Of a stretch of DNA of 64,000 nt, positions 22,373 through 32,861 are shown piece after piece (position 1 is the first letter of the stretch; each line of letters starts with the position of its first letter). The position numbers and the translations under genes were made by a program. The notes beneath the pieces are model-generated. The model made no database searches. It saw nothing but the letters and a program-made list of their open reading frames with translations, and was not told the origin of the DNA. The stretch comes from Garcia nutans (Eukaryota > Streptophyta > Magnoliopsida > Malpighiales > Euphorbiaceae), in assembly GCA_947685225.1 (NCBI GenBank), contig CANTUV010000008.1, forward strand, positions 44,947,501 to 45,011,500. Reading direction: 5' to 3'.

Positions 22373-24997
22373 ATGGCTGAAGAGAGGCAAAGAACCATGA
22401 GAGATTTTGCTAGACCTGTCATTGGGACTTCCACTTCTTGCATAAGACTGACAGACGCAGCAAGGAACTATGAGTTGAAGAACATTCACTACAACATGCT
22501 GCCATCATTCTATGGAGTTCAAAATGAAGATCCTTTGAATTTTATTCGGGATTTCTATTCCACCCTCAACACTTTTCCTTTGGGAGGACTTACAGAAGAT
22601 CAGTTGAGGATGAGATGTTTCCCTTATACTTTGAAGGATAGGGCAAAGAGCTGGCTCATGATGTTGCCTGAAAATTCACTGACAACTTGGGAGCAAGTTT
22701 ACAATAAATTCATGGGCAAGTTCTATTCACACCAAAAGACAGCTGAGTTGAGAGGGAAGATTGCTACATTCTCTCAATTTGAAGGAGAGCCATTTCATGA
22801 GGTTTGGGACAGATTCAAGATGCTATTGATCCAGTGTCCACACCATCACTACCCACTTCAACTCTTTAATCAGTTTTTCTATGATGGTCTCACCCAGCAA
22901 TTTCAGAACACAGTTGATAATGCAGCTGGGGGAGCCATGGGAGAAAAGACAGCTGATGAGACTTACGAGATCTTTGAGATGTTGGGAGCTAATTCTCAAC
23001 AAAAGAGTGTAAGGGGAAGAAGCAAGGGGGTGAATCAACTGGAAGCCAATACTGAAATGGTTAGTCAAATAGAGTTGACAAGGCAGGTTCAGATGCTAAA
23101 CATGAAGAACAATATTTCTTCATCTACTCAAGAAGTGTGTGGAATCTGTGGGACATTTGGTCATGGAGCAAATATATGTCCCTCTGCATATGAGTCTTTT
23201 GGGAATGAAGCTGAGCAAGTTAATGCTATGGGGGGATTTCAACCAAGAGCCAGGAATGATCCTTACTCCAACACTTACAATCCTGGTTGGAGGAGTCACC
23301 CCAATTTTTCCTGGACAACGAATAATGCTCAACTGCCCTTCCATTTGCTCCAGAGACAGAACCAACAACAGGGCCAATCCTCAAATCAAGGTCAGCCTAA
23401 GAGAGAGAGTTTGGAGGAAAGTTTAAAGGCTTTTATCCAAATCAGTGCTAAAAATCAGGAGATGAACAACAAGAGGCTGGATTCCTTGGAAGCATCTTTT
23501 AAGAAGGTGGAGACCCAAGTGGGTCAACTTGCACAACAGATGCAGATTCAACAAAAGGGGAAGTTCCCAAGTCAACCTGAGCAGGCACAAGCAGTGACTG
23601 TTCTTAGGAGTGGCAAGGTAATTAATAATAATGTTGAAAATAACTCGGTGAATGCAGGTGAGCAAAAAAAGAAAAAGGAAGGAGAATTAGAGAATAAAGG
23701 TGCTGAAGAAGGATCAATGGAGAAGTCCCCTACACCAGATTTGCACAAGGCAAGCAATCCATACCGGTCACCTATACCATTCCCTAGCAGGTTGAAGGAT
23801 GATAAAAAAGATAAGCAGTTTTCAGATATCTTCAACATGCTATCTAAGGTAAGTATTAACTTACCCTTACTTGAAGCAATTAAGAACATGCCGGCTTATG
23901 CTAAATTCTTCAAAGAACTGAATACCAAGAAAAAAAGGTATGAGCCAAATGAAAAGGTGATAGTTTCTGAGGTAGCTAGTGCTGTTTTGCAGCATAAACT
24001 ACCTCCTAAGCTAAAGGATCCTGAAAGTTTTATTATTCAAATTGCTATGGGGAATGGAAAATGTACTGATGGCATGTGTGATTTGGGAGCTAGTGTGAAT
24101 TTAATGCCTTACTCTGTGTACCTTGACTTAGAATTAGGGGAACTTAAGCCAACAAAAATGGTGTTGCAATTAGCTGATAGATCTCTTAGATTCCCGAAAG
24201 GGGTTATAGAAGATGTGTTAGTTAAAGTTGGTGGTTTGATAGTACCTGTGGATTTCATTGTTCTTGACATGGAGGTAAGTAATTCTTCACCATCTGCACA
24301 CACCATTTTGCTGGGTAGGCCTTTTATGGCGACTACCAATACTTTGATAGATGTTAAGAATGGAAAATTATCAATGACTGTTTTGGGACAAACTGTGGAA
24401 TTTTCTATTTTTAACACTTCTCCTATTCCTACAACTGCTTTATATGAGGATTGTTCTTTCATTGATTGTGTTGATGCAGTTGTTTTAGATGTTTTCTTGC
24501 AGACAGGTTCCTCTGATAAATTGGAGCTGGCATTGACTTTGGATAGTGATTTGGAAATTTTTGATGCAGAAATAGCCAGTTGTCTCGAGACCTTAGGAAG
24601 TGTTAAAGTAGAGGAACTAAAGGAGGACCCAATTTTTGAACCTTCCACCATTGAAAAAGAAGAGAAGAACCCCTCACTAGAGTTAGAACTGAAAGAGTTA
24701 CCTAAGAACCTGAAATATGTGTTTTTGGGAGATCACAATACTTTACCTGTGATAATATCTAGTGAACTTAGTAAAGGGGAGGAGATGAGGTTAGTGAGTG
24801 AGCTTAAAAGATTGAAGAGAGCAATAGGATGGGGATTGAGTGACATCAAGGGTATTAGCCCTTCAATGTGCATGCATAGAATCACTTTAGAAGAGGGAGC
24901 TAAACCTGTGAGGGAGACCCAAAGGCGACTTAACCCAAATATGAGTGAAGTGGTTAAGAAAGAAGTGCTCAAATTGCTGGATGAAGGAGTAATTTAA
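22373..24997 (+). CDS. Athila gag-protease ORF
   Basis: 874 codons. Residues about 45-180 form the retrotransposon gag domain (RCFPYTLKDRAKSWLMMLP, TTWEQVYNKFMGKFY, ELRGKIATFSQFEGEPFHEVW). A CCHC zinc knuckle lies at about 255-268 (CGICGTFGHGANIC) and a coiled, glutamine-rich stretch at about 330-400. The retropepsin-like protease has DLGASVNLMPYSVY near 567-582 and LLGRPFMATTNTLIDV near 645. The last 80 residues (SELKRLKRAIGWGLSDIKGISPSMCMHRI) are the usual lead-in to reverse transcriptase. The ORF stops at 24995-24997, where one extra base relative to the downstream frame breaks the junction to reverse transcriptase. Gag would form the particle and protease would cut the polyprotein. Confidence 0.9.
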   Translation: MAEERQRTMRDFARPVIGTSTSCIRLTDAARNYELKNIHYNMLPSFYGVQNEDPLNFIRDFYSTLNTFPLGGLTEDQLRMRCFPYTLKDRAKSWLMMLPENSLTTWEQVYNKFMGKFYSHQKTAELRGKIATFSQFEGEPFHEVWDRFKMLLIQCPHHHYPLQLFNQFFYDGLTQQFQNTVDNAAGGAMGEKTADETYEIFEMLGANSQQKSVRGRSKGVNQLEANTEMVSQIELTRQVQMLNMKNNISSSTQEVCGICGTFGHGANICPSAYESFGNEAEQVNAMGGFQPRARNDPYSNTYNPGWRSHPNFSWTTNNAQLPFHLLQRQNQQQGQSSNQGQPKRESLEESLKAFIQISAKNQEMNNKRLDSLEASFKKVETQVGQLAQQMQIQQKGKFPSQPEQAQAVTVLRSGKVINNNVENNSVNAGEQKKKKEGELENKGAEEGSMEKSPTPDLHKASNPYRSPIPFPSRLKDDKKDKQFSDIFNMLSKVSINLPLLEAIKNMPAYAKFFKELNTKKKRYEPNEKVIVSEVASAVLQHKLPPKLKDPESFIIQIAMGNGKCTDGMCDLGASVNLMPYSVYLDLELGELKPTKMVLQLADRSLRFPKGVIEDVLVKVGGLIVPVDFIVLDMEVSNSSPSAHTILLGRPFMATTNTLIDVKNGKLSMTVLGQTVEFSIFNTSPIPTTALYEDCSFIDCVDAVVLDVFLQTGSSDKLELALTLDSDLEIFDAEIASCLETLGSVKVEELKEDPIFEPSTIEKEEKNPSLELELKELPKNLKYVFLGDHNTLPVIISSELSKGEEMRLVSELKRLKRAIGWGLSDIKGISPSMCMHRITLEEGAKPVRETQRRLNPNMSEVVKKEVLKLLDEGVI

Positions 24998-25781
24998 TCC
25001 AATTGTTAATAGTGAGTGGGTGAGCCCAGTACATGTAGTTCCTAAGAAATCTGGAATCACTGTGGTGAAAAATGAGAATAATGAGTTGGTTCCTACTAGG
25101 ACTACTACTGGGTGGAGAATGTGCATTGATTATAGGAAGTTGAACAATGCTACAAAGAAAGATCATTTTCCTCTTCCTTTTATTGATCAGATGTTAGATA
25201 AACTTTCTGGGCACTCACATTATTGTTTTTTGGATGGCCTTTCAGGTTACTATCAGGTGCCAATAGCTCCAGAGGATCAGTCCAAGACAACCTTTACTTG
25301 CCCTTTTGGGACTTATGCATTTCGACGTATGCCCTTTGGCTTGTGCAATGCACTTGCAACTTTTCAGAGATGCATGATGTCTGTCTTCTCAGATATGATC
25401 GACGATTTTATTGAGGTATTTATGGATGATTTTTCTGTTTTTGGTAATTCTTTTGATAATTGCCTCAATAAACTTGTTCGTGTGCTTGAGAGATGCATTG
25501 AATGTAACCTTACTTTAAGTTGGGAAAAGAGTCATTTTATGGTTACCCAGGGCATTGTTTTAGGTCATGTGGTGTCAAGTAAAGGAATTGAGGTAGACAA
25601 GGCTAAAATTGAATTGATTGCTAAGTTACCCCCACCTACCTCAGTTAAGGGAATAAGAAGTTTTCTAGGGCATGCAGGATTTTACAGGAGGTTTATTAAG
25701 GATTTTTCCAAAATAAGCCAACCATTGTGCCATTTATTGGGGAAAGATGTTCCATTTGAATTTACAGCACAATGCATGTAA
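24998..25781 (+). pseudogene. Athila reverse transcriptase domain
   Basis: Open from about 25000, first ATG codon at 25020. Motifs in order: SPVHVVPKK, GWRMCIDYRKLNNATKKDHF, FLDGLSGYYQVPI (first catalytic aspartate), FAYR-like TYAFRRMPFGLCNA, then the active site FMDDFSVFG. The thumb follows with GHVVSSKGIEVDKAKIE and FLGHAGFYRRFIKDFSKI. It lies in another frame than gag-protease and ends at an in-frame TAA (25779-25781), beyond which the same frame continues into RNase H. Both breaks look like simple mutations in an otherwise conserved pol. Confidence 0.9.
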
Positions 25782-25805
25782 GCTTTTAATTCCCTTAAGG
25801 AAAAA

Positions 25806-27590
25806 TTGACTAGTGCACCTGTGATTGTAGCTCCTGTCTGGTCTTTACCTTTTGAAATCATGTGTGATGCCTCTAATCATGCAGTAGGAGCTGTTCTTGG
25901 GCAAAGGGTTGACAAATACTTGAGGGTAATTTATTATGCTAGTTTAACCCTGAATAGTGCACAAATGAACTACACCACAACTGAGAAGGAAATGTTAGCT
26001 GTTGTTTTTGCTTTAGACAAATTTAGAGCTTATTTAATTGGGTCAAAAATTATTGTGCATTCTGACCATGCAGCTCTTAAATATCTTTTAACAAAACAGC
26101 ATGCTAAACCGCGCTTAATTAGATGGGTGTTGTTATTGCAAGAATTTGATTTCCAAATCAAGGATACTAAGGGTAGTGAGAATGTTGTTGCTGATCATTT
26201 ATCTAGATTACCCTTCTTTAGTGAAAACCTTGCATCTGATAACATTTATAAAAATTTAGAAGAATTTCCTGATGAGCATCTGTTTGTGGTGATTAATGCC
26301 CCTTGGTTTGCAGATATTGCTAACTATCTTGCCTGTAGTATTTTGCGATCTAACATGTCCTTTCAGGAAAAGAAAAGGTTTCTACACTTGAGTAAGTTTT
26401 ATTTTTGGGATGAACCTTATCTATTCAGGATATGCAAAGATGAGATAGTTCGCAGGTGTATAGCTGAGGAAGAACAATTGAGTGTTCTTCAATTTTGTCA
26501 TGACCTTCACTGTGGGGGTCATTTTGGAGGAAGAAAGACTGCAGAAAAGGTGCTTCAAAGTGGTTTTTACTGGCCTACTTTATTTAAAGATGCTCAAGAC
26601 TATTGTAAGCACTGTGATCATTGCCAAAGAGTAGGTAACATTGGGAGGAGGAATGAAATGCCCCTTCAGTCATATATTGTTGTTGAACTGTTTGATGTGT
26701 GGGGAATAGACTTCATGGGTCCTTTCCCCAAGTCCTTTGGTTATGAATACATTTTAGTTGCTGTTGATTATGTTTCCAAATGGGTGGAGGCAATTCCCAC
26801 CCGTACTAATGATGCTAATATTGTTGTTAAATTTGTGAAGGAAAACATTCTTAGCAGGTTTGGCACACCAAGGGTGATAGTCAGTGATGGGGGGAGTCAT
26901 TTTTGCAACAGGCTTTTTGAGAAGTTAATGCACAAATCTGGTGTGAAGCATAAGGTGGCAACCCCATACCATCCACAGACTTCTGGGCAAGTGGAAACAT
27001 CCAACAAGCAGCTAAAAGGAATTCTGGAGAAAACAGTCAACACATCCAGGAAGGATTGGGCAAGCAGATTGCATGATGCACTATGGGCATATCGGACTGC
27101 TTTCAAAACTCCTCTAGGTATGAGTCCATATCGATTGGTGTTTGGAAAAGCTTGTCACTTACTAGTGGAGTTGGAGCACAGAGCATATTGGGCAATCAAG
27201 ACTCTGAATTTGGACTTGGACAAAGCAAAGAGAGAAAGATTTCTGCAAATTTCAGAGTTAGATGAGCTGAGGAATGAGGCTTATGAGAGCTCAAAAATTT
27301 ACAAGGATCGCACTAAAGCACTTCATGATAAAATTATAGTGCGAAAGACATTGAGTCCAAGTATAAAGGTTTTACTTTTTAACTCACGACTCCGTCTTTT
27401 TCCAGCTAAACTCAAGTCTCGATGGAGTGGTCCTTTCGAGATAACTCAGGTATATCCTTCTGGTGCAATTGAATTACTTAACTCTAGAACAGGTGAGACT
27501 TTCAAAGTGAATGGACAGAGAGTTAAGCCATACAATGAAGGATTTCAGGAAGTGAGGGTCATTGACAGTACTTTGATTCATGATCCCTAA
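25806..27590 (+). CDS. Athila RNase H and integrase
   Basis: 594 codons in the frame of the reverse transcriptase. RNase H has FEIMCDASNHAVGAVLGQ, TTTEKEMLAVVFALDKFRAYL and SDHAALKYLL. The end of that part is DTKGSENVVADHLSRL. Integrase has an HHCC zinc finger (HDLHCGGHFGGRKTAE...CKHCDHCQR), then a DDE core with aspartates in VWGIDFMGPFP and VIVSDGGSHF and the glutamate in HPQTSGQVETSNKQLK. The C-terminal part (SRWSGPFEITQVYPSGAIEL, NGQRVKPYNEGF) ends at TAA 27588-27590. No chromodomain is seen, as expected outside the chromoviruses. All integrase catalytic residues are present. Confidence 0.92.
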   Translation: MTSAPVIVAPVWSLPFEIMCDASNHAVGAVLGQRVDKYLRVIYYASLTLNSAQMNYTTTEKEMLAVVFALDKFRAYLIGSKIIVHSDHAALKYLLTKQHAKPRLIRWVLLLQEFDFQIKDTKGSENVVADHLSRLPFFSENLASDNIYKNLEEFPDEHLFVVINAPWFADIANYLACSILRSNMSFQEKKRFLHLSKFYFWDEPYLFRICKDEIVRRCIAEEEQLSVLQFCHDLHCGGHFGGRKTAEKVLQSGFYWPTLFKDAQDYCKHCDHCQRVGNIGRRNEMPLQSYIVVELFDVWGIDFMGPFPKSFGYEYILVAVDYVSKWVEAIPTRTNDANIVVKFVKENILSRFGTPRVIVSDGGSHFCNRLFEKLMHKSGVKHKVATPYHPQTSGQVETSNKQLKGILEKTVNTSRKDWASRLHDALWAYRTAFKTPLGMSPYRLVFGKACHLLVELEHRAYWAIKTLNLDLDKAKRERFLQISELDELRNEAYESSKIYKDRTKALHDKIIVRKTLSPSIKVLLFNSRLRLFPAKLKSRWSGPFEITQVYPSGAIELLNSRTGETFKVNGQRVKPYNEGFQEVRVIDSTLIHDP

Positions 27591-27799
27591 GCCTTGCATG
27601 ATGTCCAGCTATATGACATTAAAGAAGCGCTAAATGGGAGGCAACCCATCGGTTTGCATTTATTTTTCGTAGTTATAATTTTAAGTTTAGCAAGTTTTGA
27701 TTTATGTTCGGTTTCAATAAATGGACTGTGCTTTGATAGGTTTTTCTTTACTTTGTGTTTCAGGGTGTTTAACGAAGAAGGGTTGCAAAGTCATTGAAA

Positions 27800-28345
27800 A
27801 AAAAAGAAGAAAAAAAGAAAAAGGTTTAAAGTTAATAAAAAGGCAGTAGGTGACATGGCCAAAGGACTTGGCCGTGTCCCTTGGCCGTGTCACACACTGG
27901 ACACGGCCAAAACTCCTTCAAAAGAAAAAAAAACAAAAAAAAATGATCGATTTTGCAAACTTCATACAGAACTGGACACACCCAGGGGACACGGCCAAGT
28001 CACCTGGCCGTGTCCCCCAAAAACCATGAGACACGGCCGTGTGCTCTCCACTTGGCCGTGTCCCTTCACTTTCACACACAGACACGGCCAAGTCCACACA
28101 CACACGGCCGTGTCCCTTCAATTTTTGACTTTTAAAAACCCGATTTCGCCCAGTTCTTTTCATAAATCCCTAAAACTTTTCTATCTTCGTCTCTTTTGTT
28201 CTCTCGCTCTCTGTAACGCCAAAACCCTTGATTTTTATTTCAAAACTTCAGATCTTCCATTAAAACTTCAAATTTCTTCAACAAAACTTGAGATAATCAC
28301 TTGAAACTTCCTCTTTACTCATATAATCTTGATTTAATTCAGTTT
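27800..28345 (+). promoter_or_regulatory. Promoter-like spacer before the third Athila ORF
   Basis: A looser copy of the LTR palindromes (ACACGGCC/GGCCGTGTCC arms at 27850-28110) is followed by a TATA-like TTTTAAAAACC (28130-28140) and a pyrimidine-rich leader (about 28160-28215, TTCTATCTTCGTCTCTTTTG). The third ORF starts at 28372. The order copies that of the LTR promoter. Promoter activity is inference. Confidence 0.45.
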
Positions 28346-28371
28346 TGGGTGTTACTTTTTCAGATCTCAAG

Positions 28372-29514
28372 ATGCCAAGAACTAAAACTATATCACACCG
28401 CAAGAAGAAGAAATCTAGCGCTGAAGGAGCTTCGTCGTCTTCCTCAACTTTATCTTTCAAGAGAGCAAGTCTTTTGGCTCGGGGTTTTTTCCCGACAAGG
28501 TATGTGAATGACGAATCTCTAGATGCTTTGCAAATGAGAACTGCTTTTTATAAATATGTGCAATATCTTGGGTGGGAGACGTTTGTCTCATTGAGACCTT
28601 TGCAGTTTGAGGAGCTCACCTTAGAATTTTTGACAACTCTTAAGGTGGAAAGAGATGATAAGAAAATTTGCAGGAGACTGATGTTTAAATTAATGGGTAG
28701 ATCATTTGTGCTTACTATTGATCAGTTGAATGATATCTATGGTTTTCATCAACATGGGAAAAGATCGATACCCAAAGATTTTAGACAACAATTTGCTTGG
28801 GGTGCCCTAGGCTCGGGTACTTATGTGGCCAAATCGGCCAAAGCATCTAAATTACGGAATCCTACTTTGAGATATTTGCACAGGTTTATGTCATGTGGTT
28901 TCTTTGCTCGGAAGGAGAGCCCGGGTGTGGTTGAGTCGAGTGAGCTATTTTTCTTGGACTGTGTTTTGAATGAAATGAATATTAGTGCCGGCTATTGGTT
29001 AGCCGATATTTTTGATACTGTAGCTAATAAAAGGAGGGGGGCTATTTGTGTTGGAGGATTGATCACTACATTAGCAATAGCCCTTGTTGAGGATTTTGAC
29101 CCGAGTACTACTCGGATGACTTAAATTTTGGGTAATGATTCCTTGGATTTAGCTACTCTTGAGAAGATGCACATGGTGGTGCATAGGAGAGGGACTTTTG
29201 TGATGCCGTCAGCTGAGCCTGAAGCACCGGGGGATAGGCAGAAGAGGGCACGGGTCGAAGAGGAGTCTGACTCGGATTCTCTTGACCTAGATGAGGATGC
29301 TCCAGTTTCGGAGAGTCAAGAGATACTTCGGAGGATTGAGGCCCTGGAGGGCAAGGTAGATCGATTGGAGGGAAAGGTAGATGGACTAGGAGCCACGGTG
29401 GACCGAAACCATATTGAGATGTTGCAACAGATGGATCAGATTAACAGCAACCTGGCCAAAATCCTTAGTCTTCATCCCTCGGCTGCATCATCTTCACGCC
29501 CGCCTTTTCCATAG
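28372..29514 (+). pseudogene. Third ORF of the Athila element, one in-frame stop
   Basis: From MPRTKTISHRKKKKSSAEGA (28372; the frame is open from 28345) to TAA at 29122-29124, then the same frame runs on to 29514. The N-terminus is basic, like a nuclear signal. The middle (residues about 25-230) has VQYLGWETFVSLRPLQFEEL and LTIDQLNDIYGFHQHGKRS, a pattern I associate with the Athila ORF1 or putative plant transposon protein family. The C-terminal part is acidic, then heptad-like (IEALEGKVDRLEGKVDGL), probably a coiled coil. I see no signal peptide or membrane segment, so although it sits where an env-like gene would be, it does not look like an envelope protein. Function unknown. Confidence 0.7.
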
Positions 29515-29727
29515 ATTCTGAGATCCTCACCAGGTACGATGGAAGACAGGTTGTCATGTTAAATGTATTTTTGTTTTTATTTTTCATTTTTGTTTTCATG
29601 TTAACGCTTTATATTTGGATATTTTATTTTCTATATTGTACTTTTGTTTTGAACTTTTTATGTTTGTGATGGAAAGCTAGGATTTTGCCTCACCAGGTAC
29701 GATGGAAGACAGGTTGTCCTTTAACTC

Positions 29728-29760
<33 letters not shown>

Positions 29761-31124
29761 TTGTTTTCCATTGAGGACAATGTCAGTTTTAAGTGTGGGG
29801 TACTCTTTAAGCTTTCTTTTAATTCTGGTTTTGTTTATTCTGGTTGTTTTGTTTATTGTGTTTGTTGTGCATGGCATAATTGTTGAAAATTTATTGATCT
29901 TTTCTTTAATTCTAGCATTATAGTTGAGACTTTGGTATCAGCATAGAAATGAGCATTTGAATTCATTCGGGATTAATTTTCGCATTCTGCAATTCATGAC
30001 ATATAAATCTTTGGGAACCAACCTGTGTGAGTTTTGAGCCTCATAAAATTTGATATTTTTGTCAATTGATTTTCTTTTCTTAAGTGTGCACCTTCATGAT
30101 GTTGCATCTCTAGAGTTTGCTTTTGCATACTTATTGAACTCACATTATGATTTAATCTCAAGTTTTAAAATGATGAAGGCAAATTAGGTTAGCCCCTTTA
30201 GCTTAAAGAGACTTCCCTTTATATTAATTTCCTTAGTGAGCCAAGTTGAGCCATTGACCGTTTCTTGTTTGATTAACACAATTCTCAACTTAACATATTC
30301 TTATTATCATCATACCTATGCATTAAGGAATGGAGTTGTATGATTTGACAATAGGGTAGTTTATTTCAAGTGTGGGGTAAGTAAAAAAAAAATATATGGA
30401 ATTCCTAATTGAGGGTTGAAATGCATACTTTGCATATTGTATTTGATTAAGAGTCATTATTCTTTTCCTCTACATTTTAAGCTAGATGTTCCATGTAAGT
30501 TTATACTTTGTATATATATATATATTAAAAAAAATATAAACTAAATAAAAAAAAAGAAAAAGAAAAAGTGAAAATAAAACAAAAAGAGAGATATATATTC
30601 AAGTTCATATATTTTCTAGCCTTAGAGGAATTTTGACTCATGTACTTTTCTTTTAGTGTGCAAGTATGTAAGATTATTAAGGGTTAGTGAGTATGCTATT
30701 TGAAGGAGTTATGAATTTTTTAGTTAGAGTAGTGTCTAATTTAGATACTCCATTTCTTGATGCTCCAGCTTAAATGTCTTTTCTCACACCTTACCTTAGC
30801 CCCATTACATCCAAATAAAAGACCTTCAGATTATTTCTTGAGAAAATCAGTGAGGGAGATTGGATAATTAAGCAAGTTTATGGCAGTATGCACTCATGAG
30901 TGGTATGAGTGATTAACCTTTGAAATCAAGTGAAACACTTAGTTGAGAGATAAGATTTGTATGTTTGGATTAATGAATGAGTTAAGAAAATCTTGATTGA
31001 AGGAAATTGCAATTATTTATGTCTGACTCTTTAAGTATTTCATCTATATGCTGGAATTTTAGTTAAGGTTGTTTGAGTTTTTAATTTATGCCATGTGAAT
31101 TTGCTTGAGGACAAGCAAAGTTTT
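29515..31124 (+). other. Athila 3' non-coding region
   Basis: 1.6 kb without a gene. It starts with a 31-bp direct repeat (29525-29555 and 29688-29718, CCTCACCAGGTACGATGGAA...), then a TTA microsatellite (29728-29759). Two extra copies of the polypurine motif AAGTGTGGGG occur at 29791-29800 and 30368-30377. A-rich tracts lie at 30525-30570. Confidence 0.7.
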
Positions 31125-31138
31125 AAGTGTGGGGTAGT
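31125..31138 (+). other. Athila polypurine tract
   Basis: AAGTGTGGGGTAGT directly before the 3' LTR. It follows TTGAGGACAAGCAAAG, a combination also found in part at 29772-29801. Confidence 0.7.
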
Positions 31139-32856
31139 TGTTTTATTAGTTTTTGTTATAGTTTTGTGTCTTGTTTGTTATAATAATTAATATTTTATTT
31201 AGGTATTTTGTTAGTTTTAATCGGTTTGTTTAGTGTTTTCTTTAATTATGTAGTTTTAGTTCATTTATGTGTTTTTGTCATTTTTTATTTGATTTTTAGT
31301 ATGTGCTTATATTTTGTTGGATATTGTTTATTTAATTCTTGTCTAAGTTTTGTTTGCCAGTTTTGTGTTAGGTTAAAACAGCAAGGAAACAAATTGAAGA
31401 TGAAATGGGCAGAAGCTGACATAGGGAGAGGACACGGCCAGGTCACTGGCCGTGTCCCATACCAAGATTAAATTGAAGAGCAAGTCCCAGTAGCAGACAC
31501 AAGCAAGGGACACGGCCAAGTCATGTGGCCATGTCCCTCCAAAGAAGAGCAACACGGCCAAGTCACCTTGACTTGGCCGTGTCTCACTTGTTACCAAAGG
31601 AAAGGAAGATCAAAAATTAAACAGAAGCGAACACAGGCAAGGGACACGGCCAAGTCATGTGGCCGTGTCCCTCAATCATGGTGCAACACGGCCAAGTCAC
31701 TCATGACTTGGCCGTGTCACTCAACCAAAAGAAGAAGAAAGACAAGAATGCAACAGAGGTGGACATCTGCAGGGGACACGACCATGTCTTGTGGTCGTGT
31801 CCCTCCACAAGCTCTCACACGGCCGTGTCCCTCATCACCTGGCCGTGTCCCTCATGAACCAAACGCGCACCGAATTTTTAAAGCCGACGTTTCGTATAAA
31901 AGCAAAAAGAAAGTTAGGGTTTTGAGGTGTGGAGATTTTGAGCAAACTTTGAGCTGTCAAGAGAGTGGAGCTAGGGTTTAACTTAGTTTTCTTTATTTTG
32001 ATTTCACTTTTTGGATTAAACTAGCTAGATTAAATTGTTCTTTCCATTGTTATATCCTTCTTGCAAGATTCAAACAAGAGATTATTAAGAAGCTTCAAGG
32101 AGTTGTAACTTGGTTTTGTTCTTGAACTTATTCTCTTTATTTTTATTGAATGGATATTATCATGTCTATTTCGATTTCTTTAAACATTAATGAGATGAAT
32201 ATGTTTAATTGCATTATGAACTAATTTGATCTAGTCTAGGGTTTGTATGGATCTGCTATGATTGTATGAATTGGTTATTCTCTTAACTAATAATTTCTTT
32301 TGCCTTTATTGAATAAAATATTGTTAACATATAATTGATTGGCCACCAATTGTGTGTTTTAGGTATTAGATGATGGATTGAGAGATGAAGTCTAATGCTG
32401 GAATAATTCAATTAAGGACTTAGGTGAATTAGAAATATAACCTATTAAAAAGATTGTTTCAATTATAACAAGATTAGTTGTAAGAGGTTTGAATGCGAGA
32501 GCTTATTTTCTTGACTCAATTAATTAAGTTGTTTAGATTTAATCTTAGAGATTAAATTAGTTAAGTGGAATAACCATTCATACATATAATTAGTAGAGAA
32601 GTGCAAACCCTAGACCCTTTTATCAAGTGAATCAAAACATCAGCTTTTGTTTATTTTTATTGTTTTTAAACTTTAATCAATCTTCTTCATTATTTAGCAA
32701 TTTATAAATCTCTTTATTACTTGTTAAACATAATCTGATAAGCAATTAACCACTTTAGCTTCCTTGAGAGAACGACCTTGGGGCGATCACCTTTGCTACA
32801 GCTACCTCGTATACTTGCGAGTGACGCTTTGTGGTAGAGTTAATTTGAGCGTAACA
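31139..32856 (+). repeat. Athila 3' LTR
   Basis: 1,718 bases. By eye it differs from the 5' LTR at about 23 positions (21 transitions, 2 transversions) plus one missing A near 31807. Palindrome array at 31426-31852, TATA at 31895-31901. It is followed directly by the duplication CCGTG. Confidence 0.95.
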
Positions 32857-32861
32857 CCGTG

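Larger units (their letters stand above)
20345..32856 (+). mobile_element. Athila-type Ty3/gypsy retrotransposon with extra 3' ORF
   Basis: A 12,512-bp element with structure complete from LTR to LTR: 5' LTR 20345-22063, primer binding site 22070-22087, gag-protease, reverse transcriptase, RNase H and integrase, a third ORF, polypurine tract and 3' LTR 31139-32856. Perfect duplication CCGTG (20340-20344 and 32857-32861). The order of reverse transcriptase, RNase H and integrase makes it Ty3/gypsy; the gag opening, the DLGAS protease and the extra ORF before the 3' LTR point to the Athila lineage. The two LTRs differ at about 23 bases plus one 1-base indel, so it is the youngest dated insertion in the window. 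Coding is broken by three stops and one frameshift, so this copy cannot encode its full set of proteins. Confidence 0.93.

Noticed and set aside
27594..27797. 67-codon frame after integrase as a small accessory gene
   Set aside because: It starts a few bases after the integrase stop in spacer sequence and has no recognisable domain; its start resembles a common non-coding Athila spacer.
28372..29514. Third Athila ORF as an envelope gene
   Set aside because: It occupies the env-like position, but no signal peptide, membrane segment or cleavage site is visible, and the ends are basic and coiled-coil.
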